NCBI RefSeq assembly: GCF_020529025.1
Contig: NZ_JACNMM010000005.1
Location: forward strand, 62,001 to 126,000
From: Oceaniglobus trochenteri
Lineage (GTDB): Bacteria > Pseudomonadota > Alphaproteobacteria > Rhodobacterales > Rhodobacteraceae
Reading direction: 5' to 3'
Length of the DNA: 64,000 bases
The position numbers were made by a program, and so were the translations under genes. The notes beneath the pieces were generated by a model, which did no database searches, was not told where the DNA came from, and saw nothing but the letters and a program-made list of their open reading frames with translations. Shown here piece by piece: positions 1 to 8,929 of the stretch. How positions within the stretch are numbered: position 1 is the stretch's first letter; every line of letters begins with the position of its first letter.

Positions 1-1112
1 GCCGAGAGTGCCACGAACTGTTGCAGGGTGATCCGCCCCTTGTTCACCCCTTCGGAAAACAGCAGCGGCAGGCGCAGCCCGATTCCCGGCATTCCGTTGG
101 CGATCTGGCCGAAATGCGCGTCCGTCCCCTTGGCCAGCTTGCCGGTATCGTCGAACCGGTAGGGCGAATGGTCGGACGACCAGAGGCTGAACGTGCCGCC
201 CTGGATATGGCGCCAAAGCGCCTCTTGCGTGGCCGTGTCGCGTAGCGGGGGCGAGCACATGAACTTGGCCCCCTCCATCCCCGGGCGGTCCAGGTCGTCG
301 CGGGTGAGGAACAGGTACTGCGGGCAGGTTTCGCCGAATATCTTTGCCCCCGCCAGCCGGGCGTCATGGACAAGCCCCGCGCCCTCGGGGGTTGAGACAT
401 GGACGATCAGCAAGGGCGCATCCACCAGCCGCGCCAGGGAAATCGCGCGGTTGATCGCCTCGCTTTCCGCCAGGGCCGGGTGACTGGGCGCGTGATAGCG
501 GGGCGCGGTATGGCCCGCCTCCAGCAACCGCCTGGTCATCCAGGCAATCATGCCGCTGTTTTCGGCATGCACCATGGTCAGCGCGCCATGGGTTTTCGCC
601 ACGGTGAGGATGTCGAGGAATTGCGCATCGTCCACGCGCATCAGGTCATAGGTCATGAAGACCTTGAAACTGGTGATCCCCCGCGCAAAGGCTGCGGGCA
701 GTTCATCGCGCAAGACGGTTTCGGTCGGGTCGGCCACGATCAGATGATAGGACCAGTCGATTACCGACGCGCCCATTGCCCGACTGTCGTAAAGATCCAG
801 CGTTTCGGTCACGCCCTTGCCGCGATGCTGGGCCGCGAAGGGGATAAAGCAGGAATTGCCGCCGAAGGCCGCGCTGATGCTTCCCGAACGGTAATCGTCG
901 CTGGTCATCCCTCCGGTGGCGCTTTCCTGGGCTATGTGGCAATGCGCCTCGATCCCGCCGGGCAGGACCAGCCTGCCCCCCGCGTCGATGCTGTCGGCGC
1001 CTTCCAACCCCTCGCCCAAGGCGGCGATGCGCCCGTCCGTGATGCCGATGTCGGCGCGGAAGGTATCGGCGGCGGTGGCAACGGTGCCCCCGGAGATGAC
1101 AAGATCGAACAT
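1..1112 (-). CDS. hydA: Dihydropyrimidinase / D-hydantoinase family amidohydrolase (3' end cut by window)
   Basis: Cytoplasmic metal-dependent cyclic amidohydrolase expected to open dihydropyrimidine or 5-substituted hydantoin rings to N-carbamoyl amino acids. Translated from the ATG at 1112, it stays open for 370 codons and leaves the window, so roughly the last hundred residues are missing. All binuclear metal ligands of the family are visible: HCH at residues 57-59, the carboxylated lysine in TSFKVFM, then HAEN, HVST and SDHSPY. The start codon overlaps the stop of the upstream DapA-like gene (TGATG), so the two are probably translationally coupled. The true substrate is not deducible from sequence; family assignment is firm. 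Confidence 0.88.
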   Translation of the reverse strand, partial: MFDLVISGGTVATAADTFRADIGITDGRIAALGEGLEGADSIDAGGRLVLPGGIEAHCHIAQESATGGMTSDDYRSGSISAAFGGNSCFIPFAAQHRGKGVTETLDLYDSRAMGASVIDWSYHLIVADPTETVLRDELPAAFARGITSFKVFMTYDLMRVDDAQFLDILTVAKTHGALTMVHAENSGMIAWMTRRLLEAGHTAPRYHAPSHPALAESEAINRAISLARLVDAPLLIVHVSTPEGAGLVHDARLAGAKIFGETCPQYLFLTRDDLDRPGMEGAKFMCSPPLRDTATQEALWRHIQGGTFSLWSSDHSPYRFDDTGKLAKGTDAHFGQIANGMPGIGLRLPLLFSEGVNKGRITLQQFVALS

Positions 1113-2044
1113 CACGAAAGCTCCGCCAGTCGTTTCTCAAGCCGCGTCATGAGGCGGGAAATCTCCTCGTGATCGCGCGGTGTCAGCGCCGGGCCGGGCG
1201 CGCGCACCTTGGCGCTGGCCAGCACGCCGCGCCGCCGAAGCACCTCTTTCCGGATGGCCAGCCCCAAGCCCAGCTGTTGTTCATAGCGCACCATGGGCAG
1301 ATAGGCATCGAACAGATCCTCGGCGCCGTCCACATCGCCCGCCTTGTGGCGCGCCACCACCTGCACCAGCATTTCGGGATAGGCAAAGCCCGTCATCGCC
1401 CCGTCGGCGCCGCGCTGCATCTCTTGCGGCAGGAACAGCGCCGAATTGCCCGTGAGGATCGACAGGCGCGGCACCTCGCCCACGCCGGTTTCCTCGCGCA
1501 CGCGGGACAGCTTGGTCAGCCCCGGCCAATCCTCGTGCTTCAGCATCACCACCTGGGGCAGGTTGCGCGCGATCCACAGGATGGTTTCCACCGACACCTG
1601 AACGCCGGTGGTCTGCGGATAATCCTGGAAACAGATCGGAATGTCATCGCCCAGCGTCGCAGCGACCGCCGCCATATAGCCCTGCACCTTCGCCTCGGTC
1701 ACAAGGCCCGGTTGCGGGGCGACCATGACACCGCCCGCCCCGGCCCCCATCACGGTTTTCGCCAGCCGCTCCATGTTGTTCAGCCCGGCCGCCGAAACGC
1801 CCACGATCACCGGCACCCGGCCCGCGACGCGGTCCAGAACATGGCGGGCGAAACGCTCGGCCTCGTCCGGAGCCATCTTCGGCGCTTCGCCCATGATGCC
1901 AAGGATGGTCATGCCCGAAACGCCGCTTTCAAGATAGAAATCCACCATCCGGTCGGTGCTGGCCAGGTCCAGCGCGCCCTTTTCGTCAAATGGCGTGGCG
2001 GCGATGATGAACACACCTTCCGAGTTGCGGTCGATATTCGGCAT
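1112..2044 (-). CDS. DapA-like class I aldolase (DHDPS/NAL family), 310 aa
   Basis: TIM-barrel Schiff-base aldolase or hydratase of the dihydrodipicolinate synthase / N-acetylneuraminate lyase family. GIMGE (49-53) occupies the substrate-carboxylate loop, Tyr142 (FQDYP) and Lys169 (VMLKHED) are the catalytic pair. The start was set at MPNIDRNSEG because the family begins here and the upstream in-frame extension overlaps the divergent antiporter region without family similarity. It is coupled to the hydantoinase gene by a TGATG overlap, which argues for a catabolic partner role and against lysine biosynthesis; the true dapA is probably elsewhere. Substrate unknown. Confidence 0.85.
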   Translation of the reverse strand: MPNIDRNSEGVFIIAATPFDEKGALDLASTDRMVDFYLESGVSGMTILGIMGEAPKMAPDEAERFARHVLDRVAGRVPVIVGVSAAGLNNMERLAKTVMGAGAGGVMVAPQPGLVTEAKVQGYMAAVAATLGDDIPICFQDYPQTTGVQVSVETILWIARNLPQVVMLKHEDWPGLTKLSRVREETGVGEVPRLSILTGNSALFLPQEMQRGADGAMTGFAYPEMLVQVVARHKAGDVDGAEDLFDAYLPMVRYEQQLGLGLAIRKEVLRRRGVLASAKVRAPGPALTPRDHEEISRLMTRLEKRLAELS

Positions 2045-2166
2045 TGGTCCTGCCCTTTCACTGTGGCTTTTGCCCAACCTTACCCTTTGGCACGCCCTTG
2101 GCAATTGCCGTGGCGGGCTGCCTGCCCCATGGTGACGCCGACAGATTGCCCAAAGGACCCTTGCCG

Positions 2167-3414
2167 ATGAACCTACTTCAGATCACCTCGCTCATGATCG
2201 TGCTGGCCGGGGTCTTTGGCGCGATCAATTACCTCTATCTGCGCCTTCCCGCCGCCATCGGCATCCTGGTGGTGTCGCTTCTGGCCTCGTTCGGCATTCT
2301 GGGCCTGGACCTGCTGCTGCCCCATCTTGGCATGGCCGACGAAGTGCGGCGCATCGTGACCGGTATCGATTTTTCCGATGCCCTGCTGGAAGGGATGCTG
2401 GGGCTGCTGCTTTTCGCCGGGGCGCTGCATGTCAAGCTGGGCGATCTGCGTGACCAGTGGCTGCCCGTGGTGCTGATGGCGACGATCGGGGTGCTGCTGT
2501 CCACGCTGGTTGTCGGTGTCGGCTTCAGCTGGCTGACGGGCATGCCGCTTTTGCTTGCGCTGGTCTTCGGTTCGCTGATCTCGCCCACAGATCCGGTGGC
2601 GGTTCTGGGCGTGCTGCGAGAGGCCGATCTGCAGAAATCGCTGGAAACCAAGATCGCGGGTGAATCCCTGTTCAACGATGGCGTGGGATACGTCGTTTTC
2701 CTGATCCTTGTCGGCCTTGCCTTTCCCGGTGACGCGCACCAGGCCGACGAAGTGGGCGAGGTTGCCCTGCTGTTCCTGAAAGAGGCGGGCGGCGGCGCGG
2801 TTCTGGGCATCGTCCTGGGCTGGCTGACCTTCCGTGTCATGCGCAGGATCGACGACTATTCGCTCGAAGTGCTGCTGACGCTGGGGCTGGCCTTCGGCGG
2901 CTACGAACTGGCCGTGTATCTGCATGTCAGCGCGCCCATCATGGCGGTCTGTGCCGGGCTGCTGATCGGCGACGTGGGCACCAGATACGGGATGAGCGAG
3001 GAAACCCGCCGCTATGTCGATGGCTTCTGGAAGCTGATCGACGAAATCCTGAATGCCGTGCTGTTCCTGATGATCGGGTTCGAGGTTTTTGCCGTGGCCT
3101 TCGGAAACGATGCCCTGCTGACCGGGATCGCCAGCATCGTTCTGGCGCTGGCGGGGCGGCTGGCGGCGGTGGCCATTCCCATCGCGCTTCTGCGCCCCTT
3201 CCGCAGCTTCGATCACGGGGTAGTGCGGATCATGACATGGGGCGGGCTGAAGGGCGGCATCTCGGTCGCGCTGGCGCTGTCGCTGCCCGAGGGCGAATGG
3301 AAACCGCTTATCCTGACCTGCACCTACATGGTCGTGATCTTCTCGATCATCGTGCAGGGGCTGACCGTCGCCTCGCTGGCGCGCCGGCTCAGCCGCGAAC
3401 CCGATCTGGTCTAG
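2167..3414 (+). CDS. CPA1-family Na+(K+)/H+ antiporter (NhaP type), 415 aa
   Basis: Inner-membrane cation/proton antiporter with about 12 hydrophobic segments. The CPA1 hallmarks are present: SPTDPVAV in the middle of the protein followed by ESLFNDGVG, the region carrying the ion-binding aspartate. The length fits the short NhaP class without a large cytoplasmic tail. The start is the ATG at 2167 (MNLLQITSLM), which gives a membrane segment at once; an in-frame upstream ATG at 2044 would add 41 poorly plausible residues. Divergent from the DapA-like gene, so the promoter lies in 2045-2166. Ion specificity cannot be read from sequence. Confidence 0.9.
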   Translation: MNLLQITSLMIVLAGVFGAINYLYLRLPAAIGILVVSLLASFGILGLDLLLPHLGMADEVRRIVTGIDFSDALLEGMLGLLLFAGALHVKLGDLRDQWLPVVLMATIGVLLSTLVVGVGFSWLTGMPLLLALVFGSLISPTDPVAVLGVLREADLQKSLETKIAGESLFNDGVGYVVFLILVGLAFPGDAHQADEVGEVALLFLKEAGGGAVLGIVLGWLTFRVMRRIDDYSLEVLLTLGLAFGGYELAVYLHVSAPIMAVCAGLLIGDVGTRYGMSEETRRYVDGFWKLIDEILNAVLFLMIGFEVFAVAFGNDALLTGIASIVLALAGRLAAVAIPIALLRPFRSFDHGVVRIMTWGGLKGGISVALALSLPEGEWKPLILTCTYMVVIFSIIVQGLTVASLARRLSREPDLV

Positions 3415-3469
3415 GAAACCGCACGCGGCGTTCCTACCTCTAGCGGGAACATCAGATGAGGAGAGCCAG

Positions 3470-4192
3470 ATGTCGCTGAAAAGCATGATGACCAAACTTG
3501 CCATTGCCTTTGTCGCCGCCAAGGGCGCACAGGCCTTCACCCGCGCCGGCGGGATGGAGGGGGTCAAGCGCAAGCTGGCCGAACAGAAGGGATCGGGCCA
3601 GGGGCTTGGTGGGTTGCTGGGCGGTTCGTCGGGCAGCGGGTCGGGCGGCGGCCTGGGCGGCATGCTGGGTCAGCTGGGCCTTGGCGGCAGCGGCGGTGCC
3701 GCGGGCGGCATGGCGGCCGGAGGCATCGGCGGCATTCTGGGCGGCCTGGCAGGCGGTTCAGCCCCGGGTGAGACGGGCGGTGACAGCACCCGGATGCAGG
3801 GCCTGCTGGATTCCACCGCGAAACCCGACGTGCCCGAAGAGGCCGAGGCCGGCCTCGTGATCCGCGCGATGGTCATGGCCGCCAAGGCCGACGGCGAGAT
3901 CGACGAAACCGAGCGCCGCGCCCTGTGGGAGGTTCTGGGCGACAGCGAAGCCGCCGACCAGGCCTTTGTCGAGGCGGCGATGAACGCGCCCGTCGATGTC
4001 GAGGCCCTAGCCCGCGACGTGCCCGCCGGTCTTGAGCTGGAAATCTATACCGCCTCGGTCATGGCGATCGAGCCGGACAACCGGGCCGAGGCGCAGTACC
4101 TGCACGCACTGGCCGAACGGCTGGGCCTTGAGCGCGACACTGTGAACGAGGTTCACACCGCCCAGGGCAAGGCGCCGCTTTACAGCACCTGA
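3470..4192 (+). CDS. DUF533 / TerB-fold (YebE-like) protein, 240 aa
   Basis: Resembles the DUF533 (YebE) family of membrane-associated proteins of unknown function. Residues 1-35 form a short conserved head, residues about 40-100 are a low-complexity Gly/Ser-rich linker, and residues about 115-240 are the conserved helical TerB-like domain with MVMAAKADGEIDETE, an acidic loop typical of TerB folds. An AGGAGAG ribosome site precedes the ATG at 3470. It stands alone on the plus strand and ends at a strong bidirectional terminator. Role unknown; envelope stress or phage-related functions proposed for TerB relatives are not established here. Confidence 0.82.
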   Translation: MSLKSMMTKLAIAFVAAKGAQAFTRAGGMEGVKRKLAEQKGSGQGLGGLLGGSSGSGSGGGLGGMLGQLGLGGSGGAAGGMAAGGIGGILGGLAGGSAPGETGGDSTRMQGLLDSTAKPDVPEEAEAGLVIRAMVMAAKADGEIDETERRALWEVLGDSEAADQAFVEAAMNAPVDVEALARDVPAGLELEIYTASVMAIEPDNRAEAQYLHALAERLGLERDTVNEVHTAQGKAPLYST

Positions 4193-4200
4193 AACGAAAA

Positions 4201-4240
4201 CGGGCGGCGCTGCATCCTTGCAGGCGCCGCCCGTCCTTTT
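4201..4240. terminator. Bidirectional intrinsic terminator between DUF533 and DUF4167 genes
   Basis: A 10-bp GC stem (CGGGCGGCGC with GCGCCGCCCG) is extended by TGCA/TGCA after a one-base bulge and closed by a TCCT loop. TCCTTTT follows on the plus side, and GAAAA precedes it (TTTTC on the minus side). It sits between two convergent genes. Confidence 0.85.
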
Positions 4241-4252
4241 GAAATGTAAAGC

Positions 4253-4939
4253 CTATTCCGCGGTTTCGGAATTGCCGGCCGGGGTTTCGCTTTCGTCCTT
4301 CGGCTTTGGCTTGGCGCGGCTGCGGCGCGGCTTGGCGGGCTTGCTTTCCGGCGTCTCCACAAGCCCCGAATCGTTGTCCGACCCCGTGTCGATCACATCG
4401 TCCTGCTGTTTCTCACGGCTGGCGCGCGGTTCGGCCTTGGGTGCACGCGCGCGGCGGGTGCGGGCGGGCTTTTCCTCTTTCGACGGGGCCTCGGGCGCGG
4501 GCTGCTGATCGTCCTGGGCCTTGGGCTCTTGCGGCTTGGCATCGCCCTGCCCGGCGTCGGGGCCGGGTTGCGGGTTCTGATTCTGGTTCGGCTGCTGATT
4601 GTTGTTATTGTTATTCTGGTTGTTCTGCTGGTTCTGGCGGTCGCGCTGTGCCTGCTGGGCGGCGTCCTGGTCGCGGCGCGCGTCGATCTCGCGCTGCGCC
4701 TCGCTCAGCAACCGCAGGTAATGTTCGGCGTGCTGCTGGAAATTCTCGGCCGCCACGCGGTCATTGCTCAGCTGCGCATCGCGGGCCAGCTGGTTGTACT
4801 TGTCGATAATCTGTTGCGGCGTACCGCGCACCTTCCCCTCGGGGCCGGAACTGTCGAACACGCGGTTGACGATGTTCACCCCGGAACGGTTGTTGTTGCG
4901 GTTGTTCTTGTTCCGCGAACGGGACTTGGAAGATCTCAT
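4253..4939 (-). CDS. DUF4167 protein with Q/N-rich disordered tail, 228 aa
   Basis: Alphaproteobacterial DUF4167 protein of unknown function. Residues 1-20 are Arg/Lys/Asn-rich, 20-90 form the conserved helical domain (NRVFDSSGPEGKVRG, then QQHAEHYLRLLSEA), 95-124 are almost pure Gln/Asn, and 130-228 alternate acidic stretches with basic clusters (TRRARAPK, KPRRSRAK). The whole tail looks intrinsically disordered. The basic head and tail suggest nucleic-acid binding, which is an inference. The start MRSSKSRS was chosen because upstream residues are not family-like. It lies downstream of prfA-prmC in the same direction, with a 229-bp gap containing a 7-bp hairpin at 5072-5089. Confidence 0.85.
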   Translation of the reverse strand: MRSSKSRSRNKNNRNNNRSGVNIVNRVFDSSGPEGKVRGTPQQIIDKYNQLARDAQLSNDRVAAENFQQHAEHYLRLLSEAQREIDARRDQDAAQQAQRDRQNQQNNQNNNNNNQQPNQNQNPQPGPDAGQGDAKPQEPKAQDDQQPAPEAPSKEEKPARTRRARAPKAEPRASREKQQDDVIDTGSDNDSGLVETPESKPAKPRRSRAKPKPKDESETPAGNSETAE

Positions 4940-5168
4940 ATTGCCTGATTCCAGCCTTGTATCTGGGAATTCTTCTCTTCGCGCCCGCACATTGGGCTGA
5001 CCGTTGGTGAGTTCCGCCCCCCATGACAGGCGATACCGGGTCGATTGCGATATTACGGGCGATCGGCAAGGGGGACGCAACCGCGTCCCAGCCTTTGCAC
5101 CCTTTTGAAACCACGCCACCTGCCGGATAGCAAGTGAAATATGCAGAAATCCGGGTTGAAAATCGGAT

Positions 5169-6014
5169 TTACGCCTGTTGTGGCGCGCTGGCCGCGATCA
5201 CCCTGTCGCGCCCGTCCAGATCGGGCAGGCAGCGGATCCCGGTCAGCCCGGCAGCGGCGAACAGGGCCTGAACTGCCGCGCCCTGAGTCGGCCCGATTTC
5301 AACCAGAACGCGACCTCCGGGTGCCAGGTGGCGGTGCAGCCCGGCGGCAATGGCGCGATAGGCGTTCAGCCCGTCGGCGCCATCGCTCAGCGCGATGTGG
5401 GGGTCGTGATCACGCACCTCGCGCGCAAGATCGGGCATTTCGCTTTCGGCGATATAGGGCGGGTTCGATACGATCAGATCGTATTGCCCGTTCACCCCTT
5501 CCCACCAGTCCGAACGAAGGAAGGTCGCCCGTGCCTCCACCCCGACCTGCGCCGCGTTCCGCCGCGCCACGGCCAGCGCGCCCTCGCTGATGTCCACCCC
5601 CGTTCCACGGGCGGCGGGCCGTTCGGCCAGCAGCGACACCAGAATGCAGCCCGACCCGGTGCCAAGGTCCAGAACGGATGAAAAGCGACCGACAAGCGAC
5701 TGTTCAACAATGATTTCCGTCTCGGGCCGCGGGTCAAGAACATCGGGGCCGACGATGAAGTCGCGCCCGTAGAACGCCCGCCTTTCCAGGATGCGCGACA
5801 CCGGCATGCCCGCCACCCGCCGCGCCAGCATCGGCTCCAGCGCCGCCGCAGCGCCGCCTGTGGGATCGCCCATGTGCAGGGTCAGGCGGTCGCGCCGCAG
5901 CCCCAGCGCCGCCGCCACCAGGTGGCGCGCATCGCCCGCGGCATTGTCGATGCCACCGTCGCGCAGAACCTCGACGGCGCGGCGCAACAGGTCGGCCACG
6001 CGCGGCTCGCTCAT
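5169..6014 (-). CDS. prmC: Release factor glutamine methyltransferase PrmC, 281 aa
   Basis: Methylates the glutamine of the GGQ motif of peptide-chain release factors, using S-adenosylmethionine, in the cytosol. A helical N-terminal domain (about 1-85) precedes the Rossmann methyltransferase domain with the SAM loop DLGTGSG (116-122) and the catalytic NPPY (184-187). It overlaps the stop codon of prfA by 4 bp (ATGA), so enzyme and substrate are translationally coupled, as in many bacteria. Confidence 0.95.
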   Translation of the reverse strand: MSEPRVADLLRRAVEVLRDGGIDNAAGDARHLVAAALGLRRDRLTLHMGDPTGGAAAALEPMLARRVAGMPVSRILERRAFYGRDFIVGPDVLDPRPETEIIVEQSLVGRFSSVLDLGTGSGCILVSLLAERPAARGTGVDISEGALAVARRNAAQVGVEARATFLRSDWWEGVNGQYDLIVSNPPYIAESEMPDLAREVRDHDPHIALSDGADGLNAYRAIAAGLHRHLAPGGRVLVEIGPTQGAAVQALFAAAGLTGIRCLPDLDGRDRVIAASAPQQA

Positions 6015-7060
6015 GTCTCGAATTCGGCCAGCTTGCGCGCCTGGTCGTCGGCGGTCAGCGCGTCGATCACCTCGCCCAGGTCGCCCTGCATCACCTGGTC
6101 AAGCTTGTACAACGTCAGATTGATCCGGTGGTCCGTCATGCGGCCCTGCGGAAAGTTGTAGGTGCGGATACGCTCGCTTCGGTCACCGCTGCCCACCTGG
6201 CTCTTGCGGTCGGCGCTGCGTTCGCTGTCGACCCTCTGACGCTCGGCATCGAAAAGGCGCGCCCGCAACACGCCCATGGCGATCTCGCGGTTGCGATGCT
6301 GGGATTTCTCGGCGCTGACCACCACGATTCCCGTGGGAACATGGGTGATGCGCACCGCCGAATCGGTGGTGTTCACATGCTGCCCCCCTGCCCCGCTGGC
6401 GCGCATGGTGTCGATTCGGATGTCCGAGGGATCGATCCGCACATCCACCTCGGCCGCTTCGGGCAGAACCGCGACAGTCGCCGCCGAGGTATGGATGCGC
6501 CCGCCCGATTCGGTGCTGGGCACGCGCTGAACCCGGTGCACACCGGATTCGTATTTCAACCGCGCGAACACGCCCGCCCCGCGCACGTTGACGATCACCT
6601 CCTTGATGCCGCCAAGCTCGGTCTGCTGTTCGGTCACGATATCGAACTGCCAGCCCTGGGTTTCGGCAAAACGCTGGTACATGCGCAACAGATCGCCCGC
6701 GAAAAGCGACGCCTCGTCGCCCCCCGTGCCGGGCCGGATTTCCAGGATCGCGGGACGCGCATCGGCGGCGTCCTTGGGCAGAAGCGCCAGGCGAAGCGCA
6801 TCCTCCAGCGCCGGGCGGCGCTCCTTCAGGCGGGCAAGCTCATCCTCCGCCAGGGCGCGCATCTCGGGGTCGCTCAGCATCGCCTCGGCCTCGGCCAGTT
6901 CGTCAAGAAGGGCGCGATAGCTGGCGATCTGTTCGACCACCGGGCGCAATTCGGCGTATTCGCGCCCCAGGGCGGCAACATCGCCCGACCCCTGGGCCAT
7001 GGCGGCCTCGAGGTATTCAAAGCGTTCGGTGATCTGGGCAAGTCTGTCGAGAGGAACCAT
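6011..7060 (-). CDS. prfA: Peptide chain release factor 1, 349 aa
   Basis: Terminates translation at UAA and UAG. The codon-reading tripeptide is PST at 181-183 (the RF1 PxT form, often PAT), followed by ESGGR where ESQGR is usual. The peptidyl-tRNA hydrolysis motif GGQ is at 225-227. Length is a little under the typical 355-360. First gene of the prfA-prmC pair. The ATG at 7060 gives the expected N-terminus. Confidence 0.96.
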   Translation of the reverse strand: MVPLDRLAQITERFEYLEAAMAQGSGDVAALGREYAELRPVVEQIASYRALLDELAEAEAMLSDPEMRALAEDELARLKERRPALEDALRLALLPKDAADARPAILEIRPGTGGDEASLFAGDLLRMYQRFAETQGWQFDIVTEQQTELGGIKEVIVNVRGAGVFARLKYESGVHRVQRVPSTESGGRIHTSAATVAVLPEAAEVDVRIDPSDIRIDTMRASGAGGQHVNTTDSAVRITHVPTGIVVVSAEKSQHRNREIAMGVLRARLFDAERQRVDSERSADRKSQVGSGDRSERIRTYNFPQGRMTDHRINLTLYKLDQVMQGDLGEVIDALTADDQARKLAEFET

Positions 7061-7121
7061 GGCCTGCCATCGCCCAACGGAAGGATTTGGTCAAGGGCAC
7101 ATAACCGTGGTATGATCCACC

Positions 7122-7427
7122 ATGCTCAGGATCATCGCCCTGTCACTGGTCGCATGTCCCGCCCTTGCGGATGTCAAGGGCCCGGGCGGGCGGGTGATCG
7201 ACTGCTATTGCACCGACAGCAAGGGCGGGCGGGTCGAACTGGGCCAAAGCATCTGCCTGAACGTGAACGGCCGGATGTTCACCGCCCAATGCCAGATGTC
7301 GCTGAACGTGCCGATGTGGCGCGAAATCTCCGAAGGCTGCCTGTCATCCCGGTTCGACCAGGGCCAGCCTCTGCCGCAAAGCCTCAAGCCACCTTTCGAT
7401 CCGGGCGCGGTTGACGCCCATATCTGA
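7122..7427 (+). CDS. Small secreted cysteine-containing protein, 101 aa, unknown function
   Basis: Not recognised as a named family. A Sec signal peptide is clear (residues 1-16, cleavage after CPALA), and the mature part has four cysteines (CYC, C and C) suggesting two periplasmic disulfides. The reading frame runs 84 bp into the 3' end of the convergent DUF1499 gene, so its C-terminus is encoded antisense to that gene. It is divergent from prfA, with about 60 bp between. Protein-like composition and a signal peptide support a real gene. Confidence 0.6.
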   Translation: MLRIIALSLVACPALADVKGPGGRVIDCYCTDSKGGRVELGQSICLNVNGRMFTAQCQMSLNVPMWREISEGCLSSRFDQGQPLPQSLKPPFDPGAVDAHI

Positions 7428-7826
7428 CTTGCCGAACCGCAGGCGCGACAGGACCGCCAGCGTCGCGCCTTGGCCGTCGGGCACCGTGGTGACAGTGGCG
7501 AAATCGGGAAACCCCCAAAGGGCCGAGCGGGTGATGTAGGTGATCCGCCCCTCGCCGACACTGCCGGCAATCCTTTCCGTGCGCGGCTCGGCCATGGCCA
7601 CGGCGTCGAAGGCTGTCAGCAGGGTCTCGCCAGTCACATCGAACGCGGGCCAGGCGGTATCACCCCCCTCGGAGCGCACCAGCCAACCACCGGCGCCGGG
7701 TGCTTCGGCCTCCATGGGGTCCACATGCCAACGCCCGGGGTCAACCGGCACCAGCCGCACCCAGGCGGCCAGCCCGATCACCGCCAGCAATATCAAAACG
7801 ATCGCGTAGATGCCCATGCGTCCCAC
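7344..7826 (-). CDS. DUF1499 family membrane-anchored protein, 160 aa
   Basis: One N-terminal transmembrane segment (about residues 5-23) is followed by a periplasmic DUF1499 domain. The conserved stretch RIAGSVGEGRITYITRSAL and the later RLRFGKSDMGVNRAR are typical of that family, whose function is unknown. Its 3' end overlaps the convergent secreted-protein gene by 84 bp. An alternative start three codons inside (MGIYAIV) is possible. Confidence 0.8.
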   Translation of the reverse strand: MGRMGIYAIVLILLAVIGLAAWVRLVPVDPGRWHVDPMEAEAPGAGGWLVRSEGGDTAWPAFDVTGETLLTAFDAVAMAEPRTERIAGSVGEGRITYITRSALWGFPDFATVTTVPDGQGATLAVLSRLRFGKSDMGVNRARIERWLEALRQRLALVEPG

Positions 7827-7876
7827 TCCCTGCCCCTGCTTCTTCCCTGTAAAATGCGCGATGCCTTGCTCGCGCC

Positions 7877-8839
7877 TCAGCGCCGCCGCGTCCAGCCCCA
7901 GAGACAGATCAACTCGGTTGCCACATGGGCCCCCGCGATGGCCGTGGCCCCGGTGGTGTCATAGGGCGGCGAAACCTCCACGACATCCCCGCCTACAAGG
8001 TTGATCCCCGCCAGCCCGCGCATCACCGCCGCCACCTGCCAACTGCTCAGCCCGCCCCAGACCGGTGTGCCGGTGCCGGGCGCAAAGGCCGGGTCCAGCC
8101 CGTCAATGTCGAAGGTCAGGTATGTTGGCGCGTCGCCAACGATGCTGCGCACCTTTTCCGCCACGGCCGCCGGGCCGATGCGGTGGGCCTCGGCAGCGTC
8201 GATCACGTTCATGCCCAGATAGTCGGGGCATTCGGTTCGAATACCCACCTGGACCGAGCGCGCCGGGTCCACCAGACCCAGCTTCACCGCCTTGTACATG
8301 AAGGTGCCATGGTCGATCCGCCCCATGTCGTCATCGGCCCAGAGATCGCTGTGCGCATCGAACTGGATCACCGACATGGGCCCGTATTTCGCCGCAAAGG
8401 CCCGCAAGATGGGCAGCGTGATGAAATGATCGCCCCCAAGGGTGATCACCCCCGGCCCGGCCTCCAGGATCCGCGCGATATGCGCCTCCACCAGTGTCGG
8501 AAAACTGCCGGTATCGGCATAGTCGAAGGCCATGTCGCCGTGATCCACCACCGCGAATTCGCTCAGCGGGTCATAGCCCCAGCCATAGGGCGGATCGAAA
8601 GCCTGAAGCGTGCTCGCCTCGCGGATCGCCCGCGGCCCGAACCGGGTGCCGGGGCGGTGCGTCACCGCCTGATCGAACGGCACCCCGGTGATGCACAGAT
8701 CCACCCCCGCCAGATCCTTGCTGTAGCGCCGCCGCAAGAACGATGTCGCCCCGCCAAAGGCATTCTCAAAGGCCAGCCCGCGCCGCGCCTCGCGGCTGAA
8801 GGCCACATCCACCTCGGTCTTCGCATCTTCCAGGGCCAT
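7877..8839 (-). CDS. speB: Agmatinase (ureohydrolase family), 320 aa
   Basis: Binuclear-manganese ureohydrolase expected to hydrolyse agmatine to putrescine and urea. All metal ligands are visible: GGDH 135-138, DAHSD 161-165 and FDIDGLDP 243-250. The start MALEDAK at 8839 is fixed by a GGAGGAG ribosome site just upstream; the longer frame runs into a type B repeat element that forms part of the 5' leader. Downstream of the M20 gene in the same direction. Guanidinobutyrase or another ureohydrolase activity cannot be excluded by motif alone. Confidence 0.87.
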   Translation of the reverse strand: MALEDAKTEVDVAFSREARRGLAFENAFGGATSFLRRRYSKDLAGVDLCITGVPFDQAVTHRPGTRFGPRAIREASTLQAFDPPYGWGYDPLSEFAVVDHGDMAFDYADTGSFPTLVEAHIARILEAGPGVITLGGDHFITLPILRAFAAKYGPMSVIQFDAHSDLWADDDMGRIDHGTFMYKAVKLGLVDPARSVQVGIRTECPDYLGMNVIDAAEAHRIGPAAVAEKVRSIVGDAPTYLTFDIDGLDPAFAPGTGTPVWGGLSSWQVAAVMRGLAGINLVGGDVVEVSPPYDTTGATAIAGAHVATELICLWGWTRRR

Positions 8840-8850
8840 GGGCTCCTCCG

Positions 8851-8885
8851 TCTCTTTCTTGCCAAAAAATACTCGCGCCGCAGGC
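8851..8885 (-). repeat. Dispersed 3'-end element, type B, divergent copy
   Basis: Read on the minus strand: GCCTGCGGCGCGAGTATTTT, then a TTGG spacer and CAAGAAAGAG. It lies about 95 nt downstream of the M20 gene, in its sense orientation, and directly upstream of the agmatinase ribosome site. Two positions of the CCTCCGGCGGG core are changed relative to the copy at 58918. Confidence 0.65.
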
Positions 8886-8929
8886 ACCCGCCCTCGCGAA
8901 CCGCGCCACCCATCATCGCAAAGCCACCG

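Noticed and set aside
4306-4948. Hydrophobic plus-strand frames opposite DUF4167
   Set aside because: The apparent Leu/Val-rich helix is the complement of the Gln/Asn codons; no ribosome site.
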